DNA of 9,711 bases from an uncultured Eubacteriales bacterium. GTDB lineage: Bacteria > Bacillota > Clostridia > Oscillospirales > Oscillospiraceae. The stretch covers positions 1 to 9,711 of the forward strand of contig URHT01000047.1 of assembly GCA_900547745.1 (NCBI GenBank), read 5' to 3'. The position numbers and the translations under genes are program-made. Shown in pieces: positions 1-5,024 of the stretch; position 1 is the first letter of the stretch, and the number at the start of each line of letters is the position of its first letter. Below the pieces are notes generated by a model that did no database searches, had not been told where the DNA came from, and saw nothing but the letters and a program-made list of their open reading frames with translations.

Positions 1-9
1 TAATGCGGT

Positions 10-100
10 GTCAAACCTTCAACGCCCCTTTTAGGGGCTACGGTCGTAATAGCCCTTTTTAGGGGCAGGTCAAACCACCAGTTTACTGGTGGTTATGATT
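10..100. repeat. Hairpin-rich intergenic repeat, left copy (three tandem stem-loops)
   Basis: Three consecutive stem-loops are visible. The first, at 24-38, has arms GCCCCT/AGGGGC. The second, at 52-66, is a near copy with one G:T wobble. The third, at 73-94, has 10-bp arms AACCACCAGT/ACTGGTGGTT around TT. The octamer GTCAAACC precedes the unit at 10-17 and recurs at 69-76. Positions 69-100 recur as an exact 32-bp inverted copy at 9680-9711. The unit abuts the stop codon of the repressor gene at 103. The arrangement resembles a REP/MITE-type palindromic element or an IS200/IS605-like terminal sequence, but no transposase is in the window, so the class is inferred. It could also help end the repressor transcript, though no good T-run follows on the minus strand. 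Confidence 0.75.
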
Positions 101-102
101 AC

Positions 103-858
103 CTACATGTGCTGCTCCGGCAGGGGCTGTCCGTGGATCATGACGCGGCCGAAGCAAGTGAGGCTGCGGCCGCTGCCCCGGTGAAAAACCACGTCCATAT
201 CGGCCCTGGCCCGGTTCAGGGAGAACAGATACACCATGCCGAAGCCGTCCCGGCAGTACTGCTTGCACAGCATGTCGCCGTCCACGCAGAAGATACCCAC
301 GTCGCCGTTCTGCAGGGGATCGTGGTTGACGTACACCACAGAGCCGTCGGCAATGCGGGGGGCCATGGAGTCGCCCTGAATGCGAACGGCCAGCTCCGCG
401 CCGGGGGGCACCTCCCCCTCCACGGGGATAAGGGTGTAATCCTCGCCGAATACGGGGGCGGCAAAGCCTGCCGCCGCCGGGGACTGGTACAGCGGGATGG
501 TGCGGCGCTCCTGCCGGGGGCGGAAGCGCTGCTCCTCCTCCACCATGACGCCCAGTGCGTCCACCAGCGTGTGGACGGTCTGGCGCCCCGTTACCGGCAG
601 ACGCCGGTACTTTTCCAGCAGGTGCAGCTCCTCGCCGGAGGGCATCTCGCTGCCGCAGCGGAAGCTGCCGCGGTACAGGTAGTTGGGATCCACCTCCAGC
701 GCGTCGAACAGGCGCAGCAGCACCTCCTCCTTGGGGGCGCTGATGCCTGTCTCGTAGTTGCCCACTGCCGAAAGCGAGACGCCCAGCCGGTCTGCCAGCT
801 CCAATCGGGTCATGCCCAACTCCTCCCGCCGCTTACGCAGCTGTTCACAAAAACTCAT
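103..858 (-). CDS. XRE-family repressor with S24 (LexA/CI-like) self-cleavage domain
   Basis: The 251-residue product has the two-domain layout of phage CI and LexA-like repressors. Residues 5-60 form an XRE helix-turn-helix (LADRLGVSLSAVGNYETG). A charged linker follows, then a peptidase S24 domain from about residue 120 to 245. The serine of GDSM (Ser164) and the lysine of MLCKQY (Lys199) match the catalytic Ser/Lys dyad, and the Ala130-Gly131 bond in SPAAAGFAAP suits the usual Ala-Gly cleavage site. In this family RecA filaments trigger self-cleavage on DNA damage, which lifts repression. The ATG at 858 follows a strong GAGGAGG ribosome site. The gene is transcribed leftward from a promoter whose spacer contains an operator-like palindrome, so autoregulation is likely. 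The neighbouring divergent promoter is the probable target. It may be a prophage or mobile-element remnant or a host stress regulator; no phage genes are adjacent. Confidence 0.93.
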   Translation of the reverse strand: MSFCEQLRKRREELGMTRLELADRLGVSLSAVGNYETGISAPKEEVLLRLFDALEVDPNYLYRGSFRCGSEMPSGEELHLLEKYRRLPVTGRQTVHTLVDALGVMVEEEQRFRPRQERRTIPLYQSPAAAGFAAPVFGEDYTLIPVEGEVPPGAELAVRIQGDSMAPRIADGSVVYVNHDPLQNGDVGIFCVDGDMLCKQYCRDGFGMVYLFSLNRARADMDVVFHRGSGRSLTCFGRVMIHGQPLPEQHM

Positions 859-898
859 GGGAACGCCTCCTCGTCAGATTTCGACAGATTCTGACTCT

Positions 899-927
899 AT
901 CCTAACCCAGAATCTTGGTTTTGTCAA
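899..927 (-). promoter_or_regulatory. Promoter of the XRE/S24 repressor gene
   Basis: Read leftward, the -35 box is TTGACA (922-927), the spacer is 17 bp, and the -10 box is TAGGAT (899-904). Transcription would start near 892, giving a leader of about 33 nt before the ATG. Operator-like site A (centre 912) fills the spacer, which predicts autorepression. Confidence 0.75.
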
Positions 928-1014
928 TCAGTTTTCACAAGAAACTTGAGATTTAACGCTTGACATCACAAGAATCTTGTGATATATTGAGCAAGCAAAC
1001 AAGAAAACTGGTTT
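903..1014. promoter_or_regulatory. Four-site operator array, 31-bp spacing, between divergent promoters
   Basis: Four 19-bp imperfect palindromes with an odd central base lie at 903-921 (A), 934-952 (B), 965-983 (C) and 996-1014 (D). Their centres are 912, 943, 974 and 1005, exactly 31 bp apart (about three helical turns). Site C is perfect: ATCACAAGAATCTTGTGAT. A, B and D share the AGAA core and the C at position 5, and are weaker. A sits in the spacer of the leftward promoter and C in the spacer of the rightward one. B lies at the midpoint between the two -35 boxes, and D covers about +1 to +20 of the rightward promoter. That the adjacent XRE/S24 repressor binds these sites is inferred from position and symmetry. 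Confidence 0.8.
960..988 (+). promoter_or_regulatory. Strong divergent promoter with no recognisable downstream gene
   Basis: This is a consensus sigma-A promoter: TTGACA (960-965), a 17-bp spacer, and TATATT (983-988). Start of transcription would be near 995. The spacer is occupied by the perfect palindrome of operator C, so repression is expected. No plausible reading frame with a ribosome site follows on this strand. The transcript would run into the 3' end of the minus-strand lipoprotein gene at 1066-2100. Confidence 0.7.
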
Positions 1015-1024
1015 TCCAACAGCG

Positions 1025-1055
1025 AAAAAGCCGCCGCCCCAAAAAGGGCGGCGGC
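1025..1055 (-). terminator. Intrinsic terminator of the 344-residue lipoprotein gene
   Basis: A 10-bp GC-only stem (1030-1039 with 1046-1055) encloses a six-base loop. Read leftward it is followed by five Ts (AAAAA at 1025-1029 on the plus strand). It lies 10 bp past the stop codon. On the plus strand no T-run follows, so it should not stop the divergent promoter's transcript. Confidence 0.85.
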
Positions 1056-1065
1056 ACGGGAACAC

Positions 1066-2100
1066 TTATTCGGGTGCTGCCGGATCATCCAGCGGGTCGG
1101 TGATGGTCACACCATCCCGGAGCAGATGCGCCTCCGGCCAGTGACGGATGCCAGGGGCGGTGATGGTGCCCGCCCACAGCTGGTAGACGATGTTCTCCGG
1201 CATCCACGCCTCGGTGGTCAGCGTACCGCCGGTGAGCAGCACCGTGGGGACAGTGTCCTTGTATGCGTCCATGAAGCCCCAGCCCTCCCGGAGGACGACC
1301 TCGCCGCCCCGGCACACCAGACGCGGGCAGTCCAGCAGCAGACCGATGCCGGCAGTGCCGCCGGTGACGCAGGCGTCGCCGGATACGGCGGCCCGTTCAG
1401 CGGTCAGGGAGCCGGACAGCAGGAGCAGGTTGGCGATGTCGTCCGCCGCGGCGTTGGCGGTGAGCCCGATCTCCGGGCAGGTCACGTCTACGCCGTCCAC
1501 GATCAGCGCGGGCAGCCGCTCCTTGCCGGTGCCTGCCTCCAGCCGCTGGGACAGGGTCAGCGTGCCGCTGCCGGTGATGACCACCGTATCAAAGCCGCCG
1601 AAGTGGCCGATCTCATCCCAGCCGGTGTCGGCCCAGCAGTCGCCGGACAACTCCAGCCACAGGATGCCGCCGGAGGTGCTGCAAAGGCTGGGTACATAGC
1701 TGGCGTCCGCCTTGATGTGGATGCAGTGGTACAGCTCGCCATCCCAGCAGAACCGCCCGTAGGCGCCCTCCTCGCTGGCTTTACCGCCCGTCAGCTCCGG
1801 GACGGTGTACCCCTCCCCGCCGGAGACGGCTAACTGGCCGTATTCGCCGTTGTGCCACAGGGGCAGGTAGTCCGGCGCGCCGTGGGATGCCCCGGCGGCC
1901 AGCGGCAGCTTGCTGTCGGAAGGCGCAATGACCGCCAGACCCGCATAGTCGTAGTACAGCCGGCAGACCTCCGGCACGGCGGCTGGAGCTTCGTTGCCGT
2001 CAGGCTCCGTCTGGTCGGACGGCGCGGGCGCGGAGGTATCGCCGCAGGCGCACAGCAGCGCCAGCAGCAGGGAAAGAAGCAGGCAGGATATGCGTTTCAT
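1066..2100 (-). CDS. Secreted lipoprotein with beta-helix-like repetitive body, function unknown
   Basis: The 344-residue protein begins with a lipoprotein signal peptide: MKR, a leucine-rich core, then a lipobox ending at Cys19 (LCAC). Residues 20-43 form a Pro/Ala/Asp-rich linker, as is common for anchors that hold a domain away from the membrane. From about residue 145 to 335 the chain has short beta-strand-like units with recurring Gly/Thr/Leu/Val patterns (DTVVITGSGTLTL, VLLTGGTLTTE, GVTIT). These resemble parallel beta-helix or carbohydrate-binding-type surface proteins of Clostridia, but I see no catalytic motif. AGGAGG sits 7 nt before the ATG at 2100. The gene has its own promoter and terminator, so it is a single-gene unit. 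Its 3' end faces the orphan rightward promoter. Lipoprotein export is well supported; the fold and any glycan role are inferred. Confidence 0.85.
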   Translation of the reverse strand: MKRISCLLLSLLLALLCACGDTSAPAPSDQTEPDGNEAPAAVPEVCRLYYDYAGLAVIAPSDSKLPLAAGASHGAPDYLPLWHNGEYGQLAVSGGEGYTVPELTGGKASEEGAYGRFCWDGELYHCIHIKADASYVPSLCSTSGGILWLELSGDCWADTGWDEIGHFGGFDTVVITGSGTLTLSQRLEAGTGKERLPALIVDGVDVTCPEIGLTANAAADDIANLLLLSGSLTAERAAVSGDACVTGGTAGIGLLLDCPRLVCRGGEVVLREGWGFMDAYKDTVPTVLLTGGTLTTEAWMPENIVYQLWAGTITAPGIRHWPEAHLLRDGVTITDPLDDPAAPE

Positions 2101-2141
2101 GTCCGTTCCTCCTTAAAGATGCAGAGCCATGTGATACTGTC

Positions 2142-2170
2142 ATTATATATGCAGCAGCGGCAGGATGCAA
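2142..2170 (-). promoter_or_regulatory. Promoter of the 344-residue lipoprotein gene
   Basis: Read leftward: TTGCAT (2165-2170), a 17-bp spacer, TATAAT (2142-2147). The start of transcription near 2135 gives a leader of about 35 nt containing AGGAGG. Confidence 0.7.
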
Positions 2171-2182
2171 TGGCGGGGAGAC

Positions 2183-2223
2183 AAAAAAGCTTCTCCGCCG
2201 ATCAACAATCAGCGGAGAAGCTT
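2183..2223 (-). terminator. Intrinsic terminator, distal one behind the tRNA operon
   Basis: A 12-bp perfect stem (AAGCTTCTCCGC at 2187-2198 with GCGGAGAAGCTT at 2212-2223) is followed leftward by T residues (AAAAAA at 2183-2188 on the plus strand). It begins directly at the CCA-like end of the partial tRNA-Tyr copy, as if it once terminated a tRNA gene. Confidence 0.8.
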
Positions 2224-2283
2224 GGTGGGGGATGGTGGATTTACCCCTTCGGGGCATAAACTTCGACTCCACCTGCCCCCACC
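2222..2283 (-). repeat. Partial duplicate of tRNA-Tyr 3' end (tRNA remnant or att-like scar)
   Basis: Positions 2222-2241 are identical over 20 bp to 2324-2343, the 3' end of tRNA-Tyr including the encoded CCA; the offset is 102 bp. The copy has no anticodon arm. On the minus strand 2283-2224 folds into one long hairpin. GGTGGGGG (2283-2276) pairs with CCCCCACC (2231-2224). GGTGGA (2273-2268) pairs with TCCACC (2239-2234). At the tip is CCCC-GAA-GGGG (2254-2244), closed by a pair that works as G:U only in minus-strand RNA. It may be a collapsed tRNA gene or an integration duplicate at a tRNA 3' end. Confidence 0.6.
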
Positions 2284-2287
2284 CAAT

Positions 2288-2325
2288 AAAAATACCGACC
2301 ACCCTGACGGGTAATCGGTATTTTT
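2288..2325 (-). terminator. Intrinsic terminator right behind tRNA-Tyr
   Basis: An 11-bp stem (AAAAATACCGA at 2288-2298 with TCGGTATTTTT at 2315-2325) carries an inner ACCC/GGGT pairing. Read leftward it starts at the last base of the encoded CCA of tRNA-Tyr and ends in a T-run. The A/T flanks make it potentially bidirectional. Confidence 0.85.
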
Positions 2326-2409
2326 GGTGGGGGATGGTGGATTCGAACCACCGAAGGCGTTGCCAGCAGATTTACAGTCTGTCCCCTTTGGCCACTCGGG
2401 AAATCCCCC
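2325..2409 (-). tRNA. tRNA-Tyr (anticodon GUA), CCA encoded
   Basis: The 85-nt cloverleaf has a 7-bp acceptor stem GGGGGAT/ATCCCCC and the anticodon stem-loop around GTA (plus-strand TAC at 2373-2375). It has a long variable arm, as expected for bacterial tRNA-Tyr, and a T arm with TTCGAAT. Discriminator A is followed by an encoded CCA (2327-2325). It lies 9 nt behind tRNA-Thr and shares its promoter. Confidence 0.96.
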
Positions 2410-2418
2410 ATATGTACT

Positions 2419-2494
2419 TGGAGCTGGTGGACGGATTCGAACCCCCGACCTGCTGATTACAAATCAGCTGCTCTACCAGCTGAGCTACACCAGC
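2419..2494 (-). tRNA. tRNA-Thr (anticodon UGU), CCA encoded
   Basis: The 76-nt cloverleaf has acceptor stem GCTGGTG/CACCAGC and anticodon loop TTTGTAA, so the anticodon is TGT (plus-strand ACA at 2459-2461), which reads ACA. The T loop is TTCGAAT, the discriminator is U, and CCA is encoded at 2421-2419. It is the first gene of the Thr-Tyr tRNA operon. Confidence 0.96.
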
Positions 2495-2513
2495 ATCTCC
2501 ATCAGCGTGGCCT

Positions 2514-2542
2514 ATTGTAGCAGATGTTTTTGGATTTGTCAA
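2514..2542 (-). promoter_or_regulatory. Promoter of the tRNA-Thr/tRNA-Tyr operon
   Basis: Read leftward: TTGACA (2537-2542), a 17-bp spacer, TACAAT (2514-2519), ending 19 bp before the tRNA-Thr 5' end. I see no comparably clear plus-strand promoter in this gap for the gene at 2598. Confidence 0.88.
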
Positions 2543-2597
2543 CACAAAAGTTCCGAACGTCCCATATTTTTACGCAGGAAAAGGAGAGTGATCGCGC

Positions 2598-2831
2598 ATG
2601 AAGCTTGCCGAGATGTCACCGTTGTATGAGGACAGTGCCCGGCGCATTCAGGTACGGATGGAGGAGCTGCGTCTCCGCCTCCGCACTACTGAGGATCCGG
2701 ACAGCGTCCGCTGTCTGCGGCAGCGCCTGACGGAGCTACAGCCCATGCTGCGCCAGTGCCGCCAGCTGGCGCGGCTGACCGCACATTACTACGACAGGAG
2801 TGACAGATACCATGATGCATCCCGCCTTTGA
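2598..2831 (+). CDS. Small charged helical protein, partner of a sigma-region-4-like protein
   Basis: The 77-residue product is rich in Arg, Leu, Glu and Gln. Residues 8-68 look like two long helices with possible coiled-coil heptads, broken near TTEDPD (residues 30-35). There is no signal peptide, membrane segment or enzyme motif, and I do not recognise the family. An AAGGAG ribosome site lies about 11 nt before the ATG. Its last 20 bases overlap the start of the next gene in another frame, so the two are probably translationally coupled and may form a complex. No obvious promoter could be assigned. The 5' gap holds the minus-strand tRNA promoter, so the two promoters may overlap. Confidence that it is a gene rests on ribosome site, overlap and composition. 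Confidence 0.72.
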   Translation: MKLAEMSPLYEDSARRIQVRMEELRLRLRTTEDPDSVRCLRQRLTELQPMLRQCRQLARLTAHYYDRSDRYHDASRL

Positions 2832-3099
2832 TCCCATGGACATCGCCGGCCTGCACCTGTGGCAGCGGGAGGAGTCCGGCGATAACAGCCTGCAGCACCA
2901 GCGGCTGCTGCAGAATCTGACGAAAGCCGTAGAGGCGGAATTGACGCCCCGCCAGAAGGAAATGCTGTACCTATATTATTATGAGAAGCTGAACATGGCA
3001 CAGATCGCGGGGCGGCTGGGCGTCAACAAATCCACCGTGTCCCGCACGCTGTGCCGCGCCCGCCGCCGTTTGCATCACATCCTGCAATACAGCCTCTAA
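2812..3099 (+). CDS. Sigma-70 region-4-like helix-turn-helix protein (no region 2)
   Basis: The 95-residue product has its conserved part at residues 41-90: LTPRQKEMLYLYYYEKLNMA, then a helix-turn-helix (IAGRLGVNKSTVSRTLCRAR) as in sigma-70 region 4, which contacts -35 DNA. The core-binding region 2 of a full sigma factor is missing. It could act as half of a split sigma (compare the two-protein SigO/RsoA system of Bacillus subtilis), as a sigma-like activator, or as a mobile-element regulator. GTG at 2800 is an alternative in-frame start, but it overlaps the AGGAG at 2796-2800. ATG 2812, 11 nt behind that site, or ATG 2815 is more plausible. It overlaps the upstream gene by 20 bp and is followed within 20 bp by the promoter of the YitT gene, so the pair forms its own unit. 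Confidence 0.82.
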   Translation: MMHPAFDPMDIAGLHLWQREESGDNSLQHQRLLQNLTKAVEAELTPRQKEMLYLYYYEKLNMAQIAGRLGVNKSTVSRTLCRARRRLHHILQYSL

Positions 3100-3115
3100 A
3101 AATTGAAAATACCTC

Positions 3116-3144
3116 TTGACTTTGCAGGCGCACATGCATATAAT
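3116..3144 (+). promoter_or_regulatory. Promoter of the YitT-family gene
   Basis: TTGACT (3116-3121), a 17-bp spacer and TATAAT (3139-3144). Start of transcription near 3151 leaves a leader of about 27 nt with a strong ribosome site. It shows that the longer in-frame extension starting at 3103 cannot be translated from this transcript. Confidence 0.85.
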
Positions 3145-3177
3145 GCCTGTTGTTCCCATGAGAGGAGGGAGGACACC

Positions 3178-4065
3178 TTGTCCGTTTACAATAAGCTGCT
3201 CCATGAGAAGGAGCTTCGCCTGCTGGGCGGTATTCTGGGCGCGGCGTTGATGGCCTCGGCCATCAACCTGTTCATCGTACCCCAGGGGTTTTACGCCGGC
3301 GGCGCCTACGGCCTGTGTCAGGTCATCCGTACCCTGCTGGTGACGCGGGCGGGACTGTCGCTGCCCTTCGATCTGGCGGGCCTTCTGTACCTGCTGGTAA
3401 ACCTGCCCATGTTCTATCTGGCGTACCGGGGGCTGGGCCGGACGTTTTTCGTCAAGGCCACCATCGTCACCGTGTGCAACTCCGTTTTCTCGGCGCTGAT
3501 CCCCTCCCCTGCCACCCCCATCATCGAGGACGCGCTGACCAGCTGCCTGATCGGCGGCATCGGCGTGGGCTTTGCCGCCGGGCTGGTGCTCAGCTGCGGC
3601 TGCTCCACCGGCGGACTGGATATTCTGGGGCTGTACCTCAGCAAGAGGAACCCCAAGTTCACCGTGGGACGCTTCTGCATCTGCTTCAACGTGTGCCTGT
3701 ACACGCTGTGCCTGCTCCTGTTCAACGCCGCCACGGCCATCTATTCTGCCATTTACAATATTCTGAGCAACCTGTTTCTCGATCGGCTGCACCAGCAGAA
3801 CGTCAACGTGGAGCTGCTGATCTTCACCAAAAAGAACGATCCGGAGCTGCCTCACTTCATCATGGACAAGCTGGATCGCGGCGTGACCTACTGGACGGCC
3901 CACGGCGCCTATACCGGCGACGAGGTACAGGTGCTGTGCGTGTGCCTGTCCAAGTACGAGGTGGGCACGCTGCAGCAGGTGATGCAGGAGATCGATCCCA
4001 AGGCGTTCTTCATCGTGCAGGAGGGTATCCGCACCGGCGGCAACTACCGCCGCCATCTGAACTGA
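3178..4065 (+). CDS. YitT-family membrane protein (DUF161 + DUF2179)
   Basis: Starting at TTG 3178 the product has 295 residues. The TTG is chosen because AGGAGGGAGG (3163-3172) precedes it by 5 nt and because the promoter at 3116-3144 lies downstream of the next in-frame start. Residues 15-200 contain about five hydrophobic segments with the two YitT signatures: NLFIVPQGFYAGGAYG (30-45) and CGCSTGGLDILGLYLSKR (140-157). Residues 205-290 form the soluble C-terminal DUF2179 domain (GVTYWTAHGAYTGDE, then FIVQEGIRTGGNY). YitT proteins are widespread Firmicutes inner-membrane proteins; transport is suspected but substrates are not established to my knowledge. The gene is monocistronic, bounded by its promoter and the terminator at 4088-4127. 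Confidence 0.93.
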   Translation: MSVYNKLLHEKELRLLGGILGAALMASAINLFIVPQGFYAGGAYGLCQVIRTLLVTRAGLSLPFDLAGLLYLLVNLPMFYLAYRGLGRTFFVKATIVTVCNSVFSALIPSPATPIIEDALTSCLIGGIGVGFAAGLVLSCGCSTGGLDILGLYLSKRNPKFTVGRFCICFNVCLYTLCLLLFNAATAIYSAIYNILSNLFLDRLHQQNVNVELLIFTKKNDPELPHFIMDKLDRGVTYWTAHGAYTGDEVQVLCVCLSKYEVGTLQQVMQEIDPKAFFIVQEGIRTGGNYRRHLN

Positions 4066-4087
4066 ACGAGGGACGAAGCTGAACGGC

Positions 4088-4127
4088 AAAAAGATACCCC
4101 ATCCGGCCGGATGGGGTATCTTTTTTT
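4088..4127 (+). terminator. Intrinsic terminator of the YitT gene (bidirectional shape)
   Basis: A perfect palindrome at 4093-4120 (GATACCCCATCCGG and its complement) lies between AAAAA (4088-4092) and TTTTTTT (4121-4127). It works in either direction and sits 22 bp past the YitT stop codon. Confidence 0.92.
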
Positions 4128-4160
4128 ATTGCTGCCTGCGTCTCTGCTGGCAGCAATAAA
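4125..4160. repeat. Stem-loop between two terminators
   Basis: Arms TTTATTGCTGCC (4125-4136) and GGCAGCAATAAA (4149-4160) are perfectly complementary over 12 bp, with a 12-base loop. Neither strand has a T-run behind it, so it is not a standard terminator. It shares T residues with the YitT terminator. Confidence 0.6.
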
Positions 4161-4181
4161 AGGAGCGCTGCGGAGCACGCG

Positions 4182-4218
4182 AAAAGAAACACCACCCGGA
4201 TGGGTGGTGTTTCTTTTT
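4182..4218 (-). terminator. Intrinsic terminator behind tRNA-Gly (bidirectional shape)
   Basis: A 16-bp stem (AAAAGAAACACCACCC at 4182-4197 and its complement at 4202-4217) has a GGAT loop. Read leftward it starts at the encoded CCA of tRNA-Gly. It likely also ends read-through from the parE-parC-lipoprotein operon. Confidence 0.88.
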
Positions 4219-4293
4219 GGAGCGGGCGACGAGGCTCGAACTCGCTACCTCGACCTTGGCAAGGTCGCGCTCTACCAGATGAGCTACGCCCGC
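4218..4293 (-). tRNA. tRNA-Gly (anticodon GCC), CCA encoded
   Basis: The 76-nt cloverleaf has acceptor stem GCGGGCG/CGCCCGC and anticodon loop TTGCCAA, so the anticodon is GCC (plus-strand GGC at 4258-4260), reading GGC and GGU. The T loop is TTCGAGC, the discriminator is U, and CCA is encoded at 4220-4218. It has its own promoter and terminator. Confidence 0.96.
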
Positions 4294-4306
4294 AAACGCA
4301 AGGTTG

Positions 4307-4335
4307 ATTATAGCGCATAAATGCATGTTTGTCAA
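4307..4335 (-). promoter_or_regulatory. Promoter of tRNA-Gly
   Basis: Read leftward: TTGACA (4330-4335), a 17-bp spacer, TATAAT (4307-4312), both boxes full consensus, ending 13 bp before the tRNA 5' end. It lies only 31 bp past the stop codon of the upstream lipoprotein gene, with no terminator between. Confidence 0.92.
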
Positions 4336-4366
4336 CCCCGCATTTTCAGCTTTTCGCTTTTCGGCT

Positions 4367-5002
4367 TCAGCTGCCCAGCAGGATCTCCGCCAGCCCCACA
4401 TTGTCCCGGCTGGGATAGAACGTCACCGTCCACCCCTGCCCGCCGGAGGCTGTCTCCACGCCGCGCACCAGCCGCTCCACATCGGCAGCCGTCCCGTCGG
4501 CGCTGCTGAACTGCACCGCCAGCTCCGTCAGCCCCTGCGCCGCCGCGTCGGCCAGCAGATCCCGCAGCGCGGTGATGTTGGTGGCGTGGACGATGCTGTT
4601 GAGCTGCTGCTCCGTGCGGCGATAGCCGATGGTGACGACGATCTCACTGTAATTCCGGGCGCTGTCGTCCACCGTGTACTGCAAATACTCCACGGCGTAG
4701 GAACCTACCGGCGTGTCGTGCTCCACCTCCTGACAGGCGCTGCTGGCGGCCTCGTTGGCGTCCAGACCCTCCTGCGAGCAGTAGAGCCGGATGGTGCCCT
4801 CCTCCGTGTGATTGCCCACCAGGATCAGGATGTCGTTGACCAGATCCTGATAGGTGTCGGCCTGCAGCACACCGCGGCCGCTGCCCTCGTAATACGAGGA
4901 GCTGTGATCTTTGACCTCGTACCACTCCCGTTCCAGAAAGCTGCCGCAGCCGGTGAGGCACAGCAGCGCGGCCAGCAGCAGCGGCAGCATGCGTTTCTTC
5001 AT
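4367..5002 (-). CDS. Small lipoprotein, third gene of the topoisomerase operon, function unknown
   Basis: The 211-residue product begins with a clear lipoprotein signal (MKKRMLPLLLAALLCLTGC, lipobox LTGC, Cys19), so it should be exported and lipid-anchored on the outer face of the membrane. The mature part (residues 20-211) is acidic to neutral with no further membrane segment. It contains a Tyr/Ser-rich start and predicted alternating helices and strands (VVTIGYRRTEQQLNSIVHAT, LTELAVQFSSADG, WTVTFYPSRDNVG). I do not recognise a domain. AAAGGAGG precedes the ATG at 5002, and only 22 nt separate it from the parC stop codon, so it is probably co-transcribed with the topoisomerase genes. Why an exported lipoprotein shares their transcript is unclear. 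No terminator follows before the tRNA-Gly promoter. Confidence 0.85.
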   Translation of the reverse strand: MKKRMLPLLLAALLCLTGCGSFLEREWYEVKDHSSSYYEGSGRGVLQADTYQDLVNDILILVGNHTEEGTIRLYCSQEGLDANEAASSACQEVEHDTPVGSYAVEYLQYTVDDSARNYSEIVVTIGYRRTEQQLNSIVHATNITALRDLLADAAAQGLTELAVQFSSADGTAADVERLVRGVETASGGQGWTVTFYPSRDNVGLAEILLGS

Positions 5003-5024
5003 GGTACGTCCTCCTTTGCCGGTG

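Noticed and set aside
2000..2302. Minus-strand 100-codon frame across the lipoprotein promoter
   Set aside because: It crosses the promoter, ribosome site and signal-peptide region of the 344-residue lipoprotein in another frame and includes the tRNA remnant.
3103..3177. N-terminal extension of the YitT protein by 25 codons from a TTG at 3103
   Set aside because: The promoter boxes at 3116-3144 lie inside this extension, so the transcript begins downstream of it. TTG 3178 has an excellent ribosome site.
2971..4089. Minus-strand open frame of 372 codons
   Set aside because: It lies opposite the YitT gene and the sigma-like gene, both of which show family motifs and ribosome sites. The frame is Gln/Ala/His-rich with no motif.
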